Source: Mucilaginibacter sp. OK268 (GTDB taxonomy: Bacteria; Bacteroidota; Bacteroidia; Sphingobacteriales; Sphingobacteriaceae). Taken from it: a stretch of DNA of 64,000 bases. This document shows positions 1 to 7,589 of the stretch, one piece after another. Location: NCBI RefSeq assembly GCF_900103125.1, contig NZ_FNJV01000001.1:1363211-1427210 (forward strand), written 5' to 3'. The position numbers and the translations under genes are program-made. Every line of letters begins with the position of its first letter. The first letter of the stretch is position 1. The notes below the pieces were generated by a model. It was not told the DNA's origin and ran no database searches. It saw nothing but the letters and a program-made list of their open reading frames with translations.

Positions 1-428
1 CCGATCTTAAAGTCTTTATCGCTCAGGGGTAACAGGTCAAGCTGTAATTGTAAGCTTTCAAAAAATGAATTTTGTACGGCTATCGGGATCTCTTTACGTT
101 CATCTTCATCATCGCCATTTTGGTCATAACGTGATCCGTAGTCGTTCACGTTATCGTCCTGCAGGTAATCATCAATATTAAACTCATCCATTTCACCCTT
201 TTCCTCGTCGCCATTATAAGTGTCTTCGTCTGGATCGCGGTCAGGGTATTGTTCTTCGGGTTCGTTTAAATTGGTTAAGCTCAGATCTTCAAGCGCGGGA
301 TTCTCTTCCAGTTCTTCTTTTATTCTGGTATCCAATGATACTGTAGGAACCTGCAGCAATTTTATAAATTGTATTTGCTGCGGCGAAAGCTTTTGTAAGA
401 GTTTTTGTTGAAGATTCTGTTTAAGCAT
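1..428 (-). CDS. rpoN: RNA polymerase sigma-54 factor RpoN, N-terminal part (cut by window edge)
   Basis: Translating the minus strand from the ATG at 428 gives an open frame that runs off the left edge. The first ~45 residues are the glutamine/leucine-rich region I of sigma-54 (LSPQQIQFIKLLQVP, then a EELEENPALED stretch), the part that contacts bacterial enhancer-binding proteins. A long acidic linker rich in Asp and Glu follows, which is typical of region II. The core-binding and RpoN-box regions lie outside the window. Sigma-54 directs transcription at -24/-12 promoters with AAA+ activators. Identification rests on region I only but is distinctive. Confidence 0.88.
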   Translation of the reverse strand, partial: MLKQNLQQKLLQKLSPQQIQFIKLLQVPTVSLDTRIKEELEENPALEDLSLTNLNEPEEQYPDRDPDEDTYNGDEEKGEMDEFNIDDYLQDDNVNDYGSRYDQNGDDEDERKEIPIAVQNSFFESLQLQLDLLPLSDKDFKI

Positions 429-524
429 AATTAAGATGAGCCCAAAAATACATCAATTACCATTAACTTTAAAATATCTTATGGTGGATGGACGCTGGTA
501 TTAAATATTAAAAAATATAATTTG

Positions 525-558
525 TTTGAACACCATTAAAATTTATTCGCTACTTTAG
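525..558 (+). promoter_or_regulatory. possible mscL promoter
   Basis: TTTG at 525-528 and TACTTTAG at 551-558 are 22 bases apart, a weak match to the Bacteroidota TTTG/TAnnTTTG pattern. A small palindrome (TTTAGTT-AA-AACTAAA, 554-569) overlaps the second element. The last base of the -7 match is off consensus, so this is tentative. Confidence 0.35.
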
Positions 559-619
559 TTAAAACTAAAACCAATTTATTCCGTTACCTGAACTAAATTA
601 TTAACTAAAATCTATCATT

Positions 620-1030
620 ATGGCAATAATCAAAGAGTTTAAGGAGTTCGCTATGCGCGGCAATGTTGTTGACCTTGCAGTGGGCGTTATCATCGGTGCA
701 GCTTTTGGTAAAATAGTTACCTCATTGGTAAATGATGTAATTATGCCGCCAATTGGCTATTTAACCGGTGGTATTGATTTTAAAAACTTAAAGATACTTC
801 TTAAGGCGGGTGACCCGGCTAAAAAAATAGCCGATGTATCTATTAATTATGGTAGCTTCATCAACACGGTGATCGAGTTCCTGATTGTTGCTTTTTGTAT
901 TTTTATGGTAGTAAAAGCTATCAACTCGCTTAAAAAACCAGAAGAAGCTGCTCCGGTTGCAGATCCTGCACCAACAAAAGAAGAAACTTTACTTACCGAG
1001 ATACGTGATTTGTTAGCTAAAAAAGCATAA
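620..1030 (+). CDS. mscL: Large-conductance mechanosensitive channel MscL
   Basis: 136 residues, the normal MscL length. The amphipathic N-terminus ([15 protein letters not shown]) leads into TM1 at about 14-44 with the conserved [16 protein letters not shown] pore-lining run. TM2 is at about 77-100 and a charged C-terminal helix at about 121-136. MscL forms a homopentameric inner-membrane valve that opens under extreme turgor. The gene stands alone, convergent with the ChaN-like gene, with a stem-loop between them. Confidence 0.96.
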   Translation: MAIIKEFKEFAMRGNVVDLAVGVIIGAAFGKIVTSLVNDVIMPPIGYLTGGIDFKNLKILLKAGDPAKKIADVSINYGSFINTVIEFLIVAFCIFMVVKAINSLKKPEEAAPVADPAPTKEETLLTEIRDLLAKKA

Positions 1031-1051
1031 CAAATTTGAACAAAGATTTTT

Positions 1052-1101
1052 GGATCAAAGATAAAGGATCATTGACGGGGGATATCCTTAGTCTTTGATC
1101 C
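1052..1101. terminator. Imperfect inverted repeat between convergent mscL and the ChaN-like gene
   Basis: GGATCAAAGATAAAGGATC (1052-1070) faces GATATCCTTAGTCTTTGATCC (1081-1101), an imperfect ~20-bp stem followed on the plus strand by TTTTG. It lies between the 3' ends of two convergent genes and could terminate both. Confidence 0.55.
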
Positions 1102-1116
1102 TTTTGCCTTTAATCT

Positions 1117-1995
1117 TTATTCCTTGCCCGTCAACTTTGGATCTGTTAGAATAATATAATCTGCCAGGGTTTTGAATTTTGTCCAATCGGGGTTGTCAAA
1201 ACTTTCATCGGCATACGATGCTATGGTTAATACCCTTGCTTTTGGTGCATACTTTTTGAGCTGGGCAACTGCACCCAGTTTTTCTTCGCTGTGAAAACCG
1301 CCATTAAGCTGTAATACTTTAAATTTAGGATGCGCCTTTAAAAATTGCGCTATCGACCAGGCCATCGTAGCATCCCACAAGTTTTGTGATTGATAGATCT
1401 GCATGCCTGCCATCGCCTCATGTCCACCCATAATCTTTACAAACTTATCGTAATAAGCCCCGGTAGCGGTATCAATAGGGAGGGGTGCCAGATAGCTTTT
1501 GGCTTGGGTGCTCAGTTGTTGCAGGCCACCAAGACCATTGCGCGTAACCATATTGGTATAACGTGAGGGCGCATTGGCGGCCACAACCGGTAAATGTTGG
1601 AGTTTAGCCAGCTCAACCAGTGGCCGATAGTCTTTATAATTTGGCCAGGCACGGGCATCAGTTAACAGGTTTTTTTCGCGGATAAGATCGTTAAGATATT
1701 CGTTTAACACCAATTGACAGTCGGTTTGAAACATCTCCATGGAAAGCGCTGCCTGGTTTGGATATTTTTCTGTTAGTCCCTTAAATAAGGCATATTCGAG
1801 GGAATGGGCGGTTGAATCGTTATGTTCCTCGCCGAAAAATAGTACATCAATTTTACTGGTTTGCTGAATAATATCGGTAATTGTTACCAGTTTTTGTTCC
1901 GTAGTGCTGTATATTTTGTAATGAGAAGGCGATATATCCTGACCCAAAACAACTGATGGTAAACCTATTAGGAGCAGGATAAGTAATGATTTCAT
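1117..1995 (-). CDS. ChaN-family (haem-regulated-iron-uptake-like) exported protein
   Basis: 292 residues with a signal peptide (about 1-18, ending VLG-QD). The fold signature of the ChaN/Tiki superfamily is visible: VLFFGEEHND at 51-60, a downstream SMEMFQ, and LQLNGGFHS near the C-terminus, which supply the conserved Glu/His residues. ChaN proteins of Gram-negatives bind haem or are linked to iron uptake; a TIKI-type hydrolase role is also possible. There is no lipobox Cys, so it is probably periplasmic. No TonB or iron gene is adjacent, so the substrate is undetermined. Confidence 0.8.
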   Translation of the reverse strand: MKSLLILLLIGLPSVVLGQDISPSHYKIYSTTEQKLVTITDIIQQTSKIDVLFFGEEHNDSTAHSLEYALFKGLTEKYPNQAALSMEMFQTDCQLVLNEYLNDLIREKNLLTDARAWPNYKDYRPLVELAKLQHLPVVAANAPSRYTNMVTRNGLGGLQQLSTQAKSYLAPLPIDTATGAYYDKFVKIMGGHEAMAGMQIYQSQNLWDATMAWSIAQFLKAHPKFKVLQLNGGFHSEEKLGAVAQLKKYAPKARVLTIASYADESFDNPDWTKFKTLADYIILTDPKLTGKE

Positions 1996-2059
1996 ATTGC
2001 GGTTTTAAAGTGCTTAATTTACAGTAAGAAACATAGAGCAACAAATAAGAAAAATAGTA

Positions 2060-2090
2060 TTTGAAATGTTTTGAAAAATTACTACATTTG
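2060..2090 (+). promoter_or_regulatory. Promoter of the rpmH operon
   Basis: TTTG at 2060-2063 and TACATTTG at 2083-2090, 19 bases apart, match the Bacteroidota sigma-A pattern exactly. Transcription would start near 2097, about 37 bases before rpmH. Confidence 0.65.
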
Positions 2091-2133
2091 CGCTCTTGTT
2101 TTTAAAAAGATCGAATAGAATAAAAATATAGCC

Positions 2134-2292
2134 ATGAAAAGAACTTTCCAGCCTTCTCAAAGAAAAAGAAGAAACAAACACGGTTTCCGTGAGCGCATGT
2201 CAACTGCTAACGGTAGAAGAATATTAGCAGCCAGAAGAGCTAAAGGCAGAAAAAGATTATCAGTTTCTGACGAGGGTCGTCATAAAGCATAA
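2134..2292 (+). CDS. rpmH: 50S ribosomal protein L34
   Basis: 52 residues beginning [20 protein letters not shown] and containing [17 protein letters not shown], the invariant L34 sequence. Very basic, as expected for a protein buried in 23S rRNA near the exit tunnel. It is followed by rnpA and yidD in the classical order. dnaA and yidC do not follow, so this is not the textbook oriC cluster. Confidence 0.97.
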   Translation: MKRTFQPSQRKRRNKHGFRERMSTANGRRILAARRAKGRKRLSVSDEGRHKA

Positions 2293-2368
2293 TCCTGGTT
2301 GCTTGGTCCTTTCATAGGGACATGGACCGTTTATATGCTTAATGTCTCCGGTTCAAATAATGGCAACT

Positions 2369-2773
2369 ATGTATACTTTTAAAAAAGAAGAACGATTATG
2401 TAATAAAAGGCTTATTGATAAGCTTTTTCATAACGGTTCTTCTTTTTTGTGTTATCCCTTCAAAGCTTCGTGGTTATTTCATTCCGAACCACAGATATTC
2501 CCGGCCCAGGTTTTATTTTCGGTTTCCAAAAGGCGTTATAAGCATGCTGTTGACCGTAATTTAATAAAAAGATGCATGCGCGAGTCGTACAGGTTGCACA
2601 AGCAGCAATGCCTGTATAATTTACTCACGGCAGCCGATAAAACAATTGTGCTGTCGATAGGGTATATCGGAAAAGAAATTGTCCCTTACTGTGTTATCGA
2701 AAAAAAGATGTTGAAGATGTTGGGCCAGCTTGGTGAGCAATTAACGGCTGCAAACAATATCCCGGTGAAATGA
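2369..2773 (+). CDS. rnpA: Ribonuclease P protein component
   Basis: 134 residues from the chosen ATG ([20 protein letters not shown]). The frame is also open from 2342, but family members normally begin at the FxKEERL motif. The RNR signature is present ([21 protein letters not shown]), the basic helix that binds RNase P RNA. The protein partners the catalytic RNA in 5' tRNA maturation. It lies 76 bases after rpmH and ends one base before yidD starts, so the three are probably co-transcribed. Confidence 0.93.
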   Translation: MYTFKKEERLCNKRLIDKLFHNGSSFLCYPFKASWLFHSEPQIFPAQVLFSVSKRRYKHAVDRNLIKRCMRESYRLHKQQCLYNLLTAADKTIVLSIGYIGKEIVPYCVIEKKMLKMLGQLGEQLTAANNIPVK

Positions 2774-2774
2774 T

Positions 2775-3017
2775 ATGAACGCGGTGATCAATATATTGAA
2801 GACAATTGTCGGCAGCATTTTTATACTGCTGATTAAGATATATCAATATTTTATTTCTCCGCTCACAGGCGCTTCATGCCGGTATACACCAACCTGTTCC
2901 CAGTATGGTGTGGAAGCCATTAAAAAACACGGAGCCTTTAAGGGGGGATGGTTAACTTTGAAACGCATTGCCAGCTGTCACCCCTGGGGCGGGCACGGCC
3001 ATGATCCGGTACCGTGA
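2775..3017 (+). CDS. yidD: Membrane protein insertion efficiency factor YidD
   Basis: 80 residues. The family hallmarks are an N-terminal membrane-associating helix ([15 protein letters not shown]), the cysteine motif [20 protein letters not shown], and a C-terminal [14 protein letters not shown]. YidD supports YidC-mediated membrane insertion. It starts one base after the rnpA stop, so translational coupling is likely. Confidence 0.95.
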   Translation: MNAVINILKTIVGSIFILLIKIYQYFISPLTGASCRYTPTCSQYGVEAIKKHGAFKGGWLTLKRIASCHPWGGHGHDPVP

Positions 3018-3101
3018 GTAGTGAGTTCGAAAAAGTGACAAGCAATTTAATCAAATTCTGAAAATTCTTAAATCCTGAAAATTCTGATTCAGACTAAAAA
3101 G

Positions 3102-3794
3102 ATGAGTGTTATTTTACAAATTGAAACCGCCACCACTTCCTGTTCAATAGCCCTGGCTATTGATGGTAAAGTTGTAGCGTTTAAGCAGATAAACGAACGT
3201 AACATACATGCAGAGGTGATCACTTTGTTTATTGATGAACTGGTGACCTCAGCAAATTTAACTTATAATAATCTTGATGCTATTGCTGTGAGTAGTGGCC
3301 CGGGCTCCTATACCGGTTTGCGTATCGGGGTTTCAACAGCTAAAGGGCTGTGTTTTGCTCTTGATAAGCCGCTCATCGCCATTGAAACACTGGAGGCTAT
3401 GGCTTATGGTGTTATTTATGGTGAAAGCTTTACAGTTACCCCAGATACACTTTTATGCCCCATGATAGACGCCCGGCGCATGGAAGTTTATTGTGCCCTG
3501 TTTGATACTAATGGCCAAAAAGTAAGAGTCACCTCCGCGGATATTATAGATGAGCATAGTTTTGCTGAAGAACTCAACAAACATCAGATCTTGTTTTTTG
3601 GTGATGGTGCTGATAAGTGCGAAACCACATTAGGTGCTAATCCTAATGCCAAGTTTTTACCGGGCTTTGTTAACTCAGCAACCTTCCTGACCCAGAAGGC
3701 AGCCGAAAAGTTTGATAAAAAAGAATTTGAGGATGTGGCCTATTTTGAACCTTATTATCTCAAGGATTTTATAGCCGGAAAGAAAGCTTTATAA
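3102..3794 (+). CDS. tsaB: tRNA threonylcarbamoyladenosine biosynthesis protein TsaB
   Basis: 230 residues. ILQIETATTSCSIAL at the N-terminus is the ASKHA-fold phosphate-1 motif, and SSGPGSYTGLRIGVSTAKGL at about 65-84 is the TsaB signature. TsaB lacks the metal-binding histidines of TsaD and acts as its partner with TsaE in making the t6A37 modification of ANN-decoding tRNAs. The spacer from yidD is a degenerate repeat of the word CTGAAAATTCT (3048-3096). Confidence 0.94.
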   Translation: MSVILQIETATTSCSIALAIDGKVVAFKQINERNIHAEVITLFIDELVTSANLTYNNLDAIAVSSGPGSYTGLRIGVSTAKGLCFALDKPLIAIETLEAMAYGVIYGESFTVTPDTLLCPMIDARRMEVYCALFDTNGQKVRVTSADIIDEHSFAEELNKHQILFFGDGADKCETTLGANPNAKFLPGFVNSATFLTQKAAEKFDKKEFEDVAYFEPYYLKDFIAGKKAL

Positions 3795-3837
3795 ATAAAT
3801 ACAACAAAGCGATTGTCTTGATTCCTGATGCTAATAT

Positions 3838-5310
3838 CTAGATGCCTTTATTGGTGCTGGTTTTAAATAAACGACCAAACAGGCGACCAAAAAAACCTTT
3901 TTCACCCATCGGGATAATGCTGGCATTCATCGGGTGTTCAATCACACGCCCAAATTTCAGGGTAAATCCTAAATAAAAGTCGCCTCCCGAGTAATTACCC
4001 ACATGATTTATTTGTGTATTGTTATTTACAGCCGCTAATGCTAACTTGCCTGTATTGGTAAGTCTTTCGGTACCAATATAAAACTCCGTATTGGGCGATT
4101 TGATCATGAGTTGTGTGCCAATATTAAAAAAGTGCATGTCGTCATAGCTTGTAGTAAGGCTAGCTGTAAAAATGCCACGGTAATTAAAATGGTTAACCAG
4201 GGCACCTTTAAAATCCGGGTAAAACAGCGCTTTTGAGGCTATAAGGGTGGGGGAATATTTCCATGTATTACTATAACCTATCCAGTAACTTTTGGTCGCA
4301 CTCAGTTCGGCAAGGCCATTTATGGCAGTGGTGAGTGGTTTAACCGTTTTATTATTATCGTCCTGCATTATTTTATGCACCCGGTTGTAAAGTGTATCTG
4401 CAAAGTGCTCAGATCCTAAGTTTTTGATCACGCCGCTATTATTGAAATCATAAGTTGTTGACCGGTTGCTCCAATGAATAAAGCCAAGATCTTTGATGTT
4501 ACCCTGTATAGTTATGTGGTCATCCGTAATGTATGAGGCCCCTAAACTAACAGCGGCACCTGGGTTGCGCAGATTGGGCAGGTAATCGCGGGAATCACGT
4601 TGGCCTGGGATATAGTTGGCATAATAGCGACCGGCTAAGGCCAGTACCGCACTTGGGTTATTTGGATCTGTCCGGTCAAAAGCAATTTGCGATTGGGTGA
4701 TGTTAAATTGCTGATATTCGATACCCAGCAGCGCACTTATTTTAAAGCCCAGGGCTATCTTTTTATTGATACGTTCGCGATACGAAAATCCTATCTGATG
4801 ATAAGCCTGGTATCGGTAATTGTCATTAAATATGTTGGTATAATTATCGTTTGGGAAGTTCCGTGTACCGTTTAACAAGGCAAATGATTCGTCTGAGAAA
4901 AGTCCCCTGGCTTCAGCTTTGGTTTGCGCCGAAAAACCTATCTCCACATCGCCGTTAAAACTTGTAAACAGTTTGAACATAATAGCATAGGCATTAACGT
5001 TGGCATTAAAATGATTGTATTTACCCTGTCCTATTTGTAAATTATCGGTATCGTATTTTGAATCGTTGCCAAATATCTTAGTTTTAATAGTACGTTGTGC
5101 ATTACCGGTTAAATAGGCATTCACATTGAAACTTGGGATAAAAAAGTTAAAGGCATACTGCCTGCTGGAATCGGGGATGAATGATCGTTGCGAAGGATTT
5201 TCGAAAGAATCATATAAAGTGCCTGTATTGTATTGCGAAAATTGCTGTGCAGAAACGGATAAAGAGAAAAATAATATACCAAAAACAATTAATAGCCTAT
5301 TTTTATTCAT
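3838..5310 (-). CDS. DUF5723-type outer-membrane beta-barrel protein
   Basis: 490 residues from the ATG at 5310 (MNKNRLLIVFGILFF). The frame is open five codons further upstream, but this start gives a proper signal peptide cleaved after VSA-QQ. The mature N-terminus (YNTGTLYDSFENPSQRSFIP) and many alternating aromatic/glycine strands (FSYRERINKKIALGFKISALLG, SYWIGYSNTWKYSP) match the DUF5723 family found across Bacteroidota. Function is unknown. The family is predicted to sit in the outer membrane as a PorV/FadL-like barrel. Confidence 0.75.
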   Translation of the reverse strand: MNKNRLLIVFGILFFSLSVSAQQFSQYNTGTLYDSFENPSQRSFIPDSSRQYAFNFFIPSFNVNAYLTGNAQRTIKTKIFGNDSKYDTDNLQIGQGKYNHFNANVNAYAIMFKLFTSFNGDVEIGFSAQTKAEARGLFSDESFALLNGTRNFPNDNYTNIFNDNYRYQAYHQIGFSYRERINKKIALGFKISALLGIEYQQFNITQSQIAFDRTDPNNPSAVLALAGRYYANYIPGQRDSRDYLPNLRNPGAAVSLGASYITDDHITIQGNIKDLGFIHWSNRSTTYDFNNSGVIKNLGSEHFADTLYNRVHKIMQDDNNKTVKPLTTAINGLAELSATKSYWIGYSNTWKYSPTLIASKALFYPDFKGALVNHFNYRGIFTASLTTSYDDMHFFNIGTQLMIKSPNTEFYIGTERLTNTGKLALAAVNNNTQINHVGNYSGGDFYLGFTLKFGRVIEHPMNASIIPMGEKGFFGRLFGRLFKTSTNKGI

Positions 5311-5447
5311 ACAACAATTTGCCAACTTTCTGTTTAGTAATGGTTTATTTTGAACCAGTAAGAAATATTCCCATAAACTATAGGGAAATATTGCAGATAC
5401 AATAGCCCCTTTTAACGGGAATTGATAGCGTATGGTTGTATGTTTTT

Positions 5448-7043
5448 TTATTTAACTGAAGTAGCGGTGCTGTCTGTATTATTCAGGCGCATACATAGGT
5501 TGGTGTAGAAGTTTTTATCAGAGGCGCTAAACTGATAGGCAGCCGCGTAAAAGCTTTTCCAGCTGGGATTGGAACTTTCAAAAGCATCATAAAAGGCATC
5601 TTTCAGATCTCTTTTGAATATAGATTGTGAGTTTTTAAAGTTGATAAAAAAAGCAACGTTGCTTCTTTCGGCCAGCAGATTGTCAAACTGGTTGTATTGA
5701 TCGGTTTTACTAATAAACTTACGGTTATAGTAGGTATCTGAATAACTTGTAAGCTCGGAGGGGGTTGCAGCCAGCACCAGGTAATTATCTATGATCATAA
5801 AGTACGGCTTCCGGAAAACACTAAAAGCATCGCCTAACAAATAAAATGGTACTTTATCATAATTAAACTGCCCTATATTATCATTGGTCATGGCGCTGAT
5901 GTTCATCATGATGGGTCTTAATTTTGAACCATCCTTAACAGAAACTATGGCGTATTTTTCCTGGTAACGTGTAGTAACTACGGCAAATTCGTTACCCAGT
6001 AAGTGCTCAAACTCTGGCTTCAAAAGCACACCTGTTTCTGCCTTTATCTTACTAAAAAGCTGGTCTTTCTCCTTGCTGATGCCCGCTTTAATATGCCACT
6101 GTGAAAGCCCCGCAGAAAATCTTAAAGGATCAGATACCGCGAAGTTGATAGTATAAGCTGTCGTGGCCGGAAAAATTTCTTTTAGGTGATTCACCACAGG
6201 CTGCTGATCGGCAAATAAATTTAAATAACTGGCTGTGTGATTGTGCTGTAGGGTGGTAAAGCCACTGAACATCAAAGCGTCGTTTTTAAAGTTTAAAGTT
6301 AGGGCCGCTAAAGCGGGTAATAGCTTAAAGCTCTTAAAAATATCGGTGTTCTTGTTTTTAAATATCTGGTCAAAGAGAGGGGTGAGCTGACTGTAGTTAA
6401 TATAAAGGTTGGCCAGGGAATTGGCGTTTTGCTGTTCGGGCAGCGGAATAAAAACGTTCTTGTTTTTATCGTCCTTATATAAAATGCTTTGGTCTATCAA
6501 TTCTTTTGAAAAGCTGCCGGCAAAAATATTATTCTCTTTTTGGGTGATGTAAAAGTGTTTATTGATGGCCTTAACCAATACATCATAAATTATTCCAACC
6601 GTATTGCGTACCGGGGTTACCGATAAGCCGCTATTGGGTTGTGTATTTAAGGCGGTAAAAGCATCTGTTTTAAAATCGTTGGTGGTGGGTATGGTGATGA
6701 GCAGGTTGATATCGTTACCGTTTGAGGGGTGTACCGAGATAAATACGTTTTGCCCGTCAAAAAAACGCTCCAACTGTGGTGATGTGATTAATAGCTTACG
6801 CAGTGTATCCAAATCGGCCAGTTTGTCTTTACCGATAACGGCACTTAGTAACTGGTTGCCCTTAAAAATGTCGTAAAACCCTTTTTCGCTGTTAAATTCA
6901 AATACCGCTGTAGCATTATCAGGTATAGTATGCATTACCTGGCCGGTACGCACGCCCGGCGGACTTAAGTTTTTAAAGTAAACAACCGTTATGGCTATTG
7001 TAGCGGCAAGTAAAATTAAAGTGATAACTATCAGACGTTTCAT
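5448..7043 (-). CDS. Membrane-anchored envelope protein of unknown function
   Basis: 531 residues with one N-terminal transmembrane anchor (about 3-24), leaving a large periplasmic domain. PDNATAVFEFNSEKGFYDIF resembles the start of the DUF3352-like envelope proteins of Bacteroidota, and a later FAVVTTRYQEKYAIVSVKDG segment fits the same layout, but I cannot assign the family securely. No catalytic motif is visible. The gene follows the DUF5723 gene on the same strand with a ~137-base gap, so both may be envelope-related. Confidence 0.7.
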   Translation of the reverse strand: MKRLIVITLILLAATIAITVVYFKNLSPPGVRTGQVMHTIPDNATAVFEFNSEKGFYDIFKGNQLLSAVIGKDKLADLDTLRKLLITSPQLERFFDGQNVFISVHPSNGNDINLLITIPTTNDFKTDAFTALNTQPNSGLSVTPVRNTVGIIYDVLVKAINKHFYITQKENNIFAGSFSKELIDQSILYKDDKNKNVFIPLPEQQNANSLANLYINYSQLTPLFDQIFKNKNTDIFKSFKLLPALAALTLNFKNDALMFSGFTTLQHNHTASYLNLFADQQPVVNHLKEIFPATTAYTINFAVSDPLRFSAGLSQWHIKAGISKEKDQLFSKIKAETGVLLKPEFEHLLGNEFAVVTTRYQEKYAIVSVKDGSKLRPIMMNISAMTNDNIGQFNYDKVPFYLLGDAFSVFRKPYFMIIDNYLVLAATPSELTSYSDTYYNRKFISKTDQYNQFDNLLAERSNVAFFINFKNSQSIFKRDLKDAFYDAFESSNPSWKSFYAAAYQFSASDKNFYTNLCMRLNNTDSTATSVK

Positions 7044-7128
7044 AGCGGATTGCTTTACAAAGATAGAATTTTACCCTGCGCCATTAAAGTAATACTTTCA
7101 ATTGGTTAACTTAGCTTTTTATATCTGC

Positions 7129-7515
7129 ATGAACAAACAAATAATTATCACGGCTTCGGTTTTTGGCATGCTGGCCGTTATTACCGGGGCTTTTGGGGCA
7201 CACGGATTAAAAGGTCGTTTATCTGCTGCTGATTTGGAGGTATGGCACACCGCCGTACAATACAATTTTTACCATGTATTCGCACTGCTTTTCCTGTCGA
7301 CCTTTGCCTGGTTTAAAAATAGCCAGATAACCTGGGCCTATTATTTTTTTAGCTTTGGGATCCTGTTTTTTTCTGGTTCATTGTACCTGTTGTCGTGTCG
7401 TAGCCTGTTGGGCTGGAACTGGCTGATTGCGCTTGGCCCAATTACACCGCTGGGCGGCTTGCTGTTTATTTTAGGCTGGCTGATGTTGGCCATTGCCGCT
7501 TTTCGCAATAAGTGA
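7129..7515 (+). CDS. DUF423 small membrane protein (TMEM256/YgdD family)
   Basis: 128 residues from the ATG at 7129; a TTG nine codons upstream would add a non-family extension. The diagnostic stretch is ITGAFGAHGLKGRLSAADLE followed by WHTAVQYNFYHVFALL, with four hydrophobic helices and conserved GPITPLGG near the C-terminus. The function is unknown in bacteria. The spacer to priA (7516-7589) is made of degenerate repeats (TTTAGAGTTT, GATTTCGGA). Confidence 0.88.
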   Translation: MNKQIIITASVFGMLAVITGAFGAHGLKGRLSAADLEVWHTAVQYNFYHVFALLFLSTFAWFKNSQITWAYYFFSFGILFFSGSLYLLSCRSLLGWNWLIALGPITPLGGLLFILGWLMLAIAAFRNK

Positions 7516-7589
7516 TTTTTGATTTCGGACGTCGGATGTTCGATTTTGGATTTAGAGTTTAATATTTAGAGTTTAGAATTCCCCCTTCC

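Noticed and set aside
2134..3017. Origin of replication near rpmH-rnpA-yidD
   Set aside because: No dnaA gene, yidC gene or cluster of DnaA boxes is found beside the operon.
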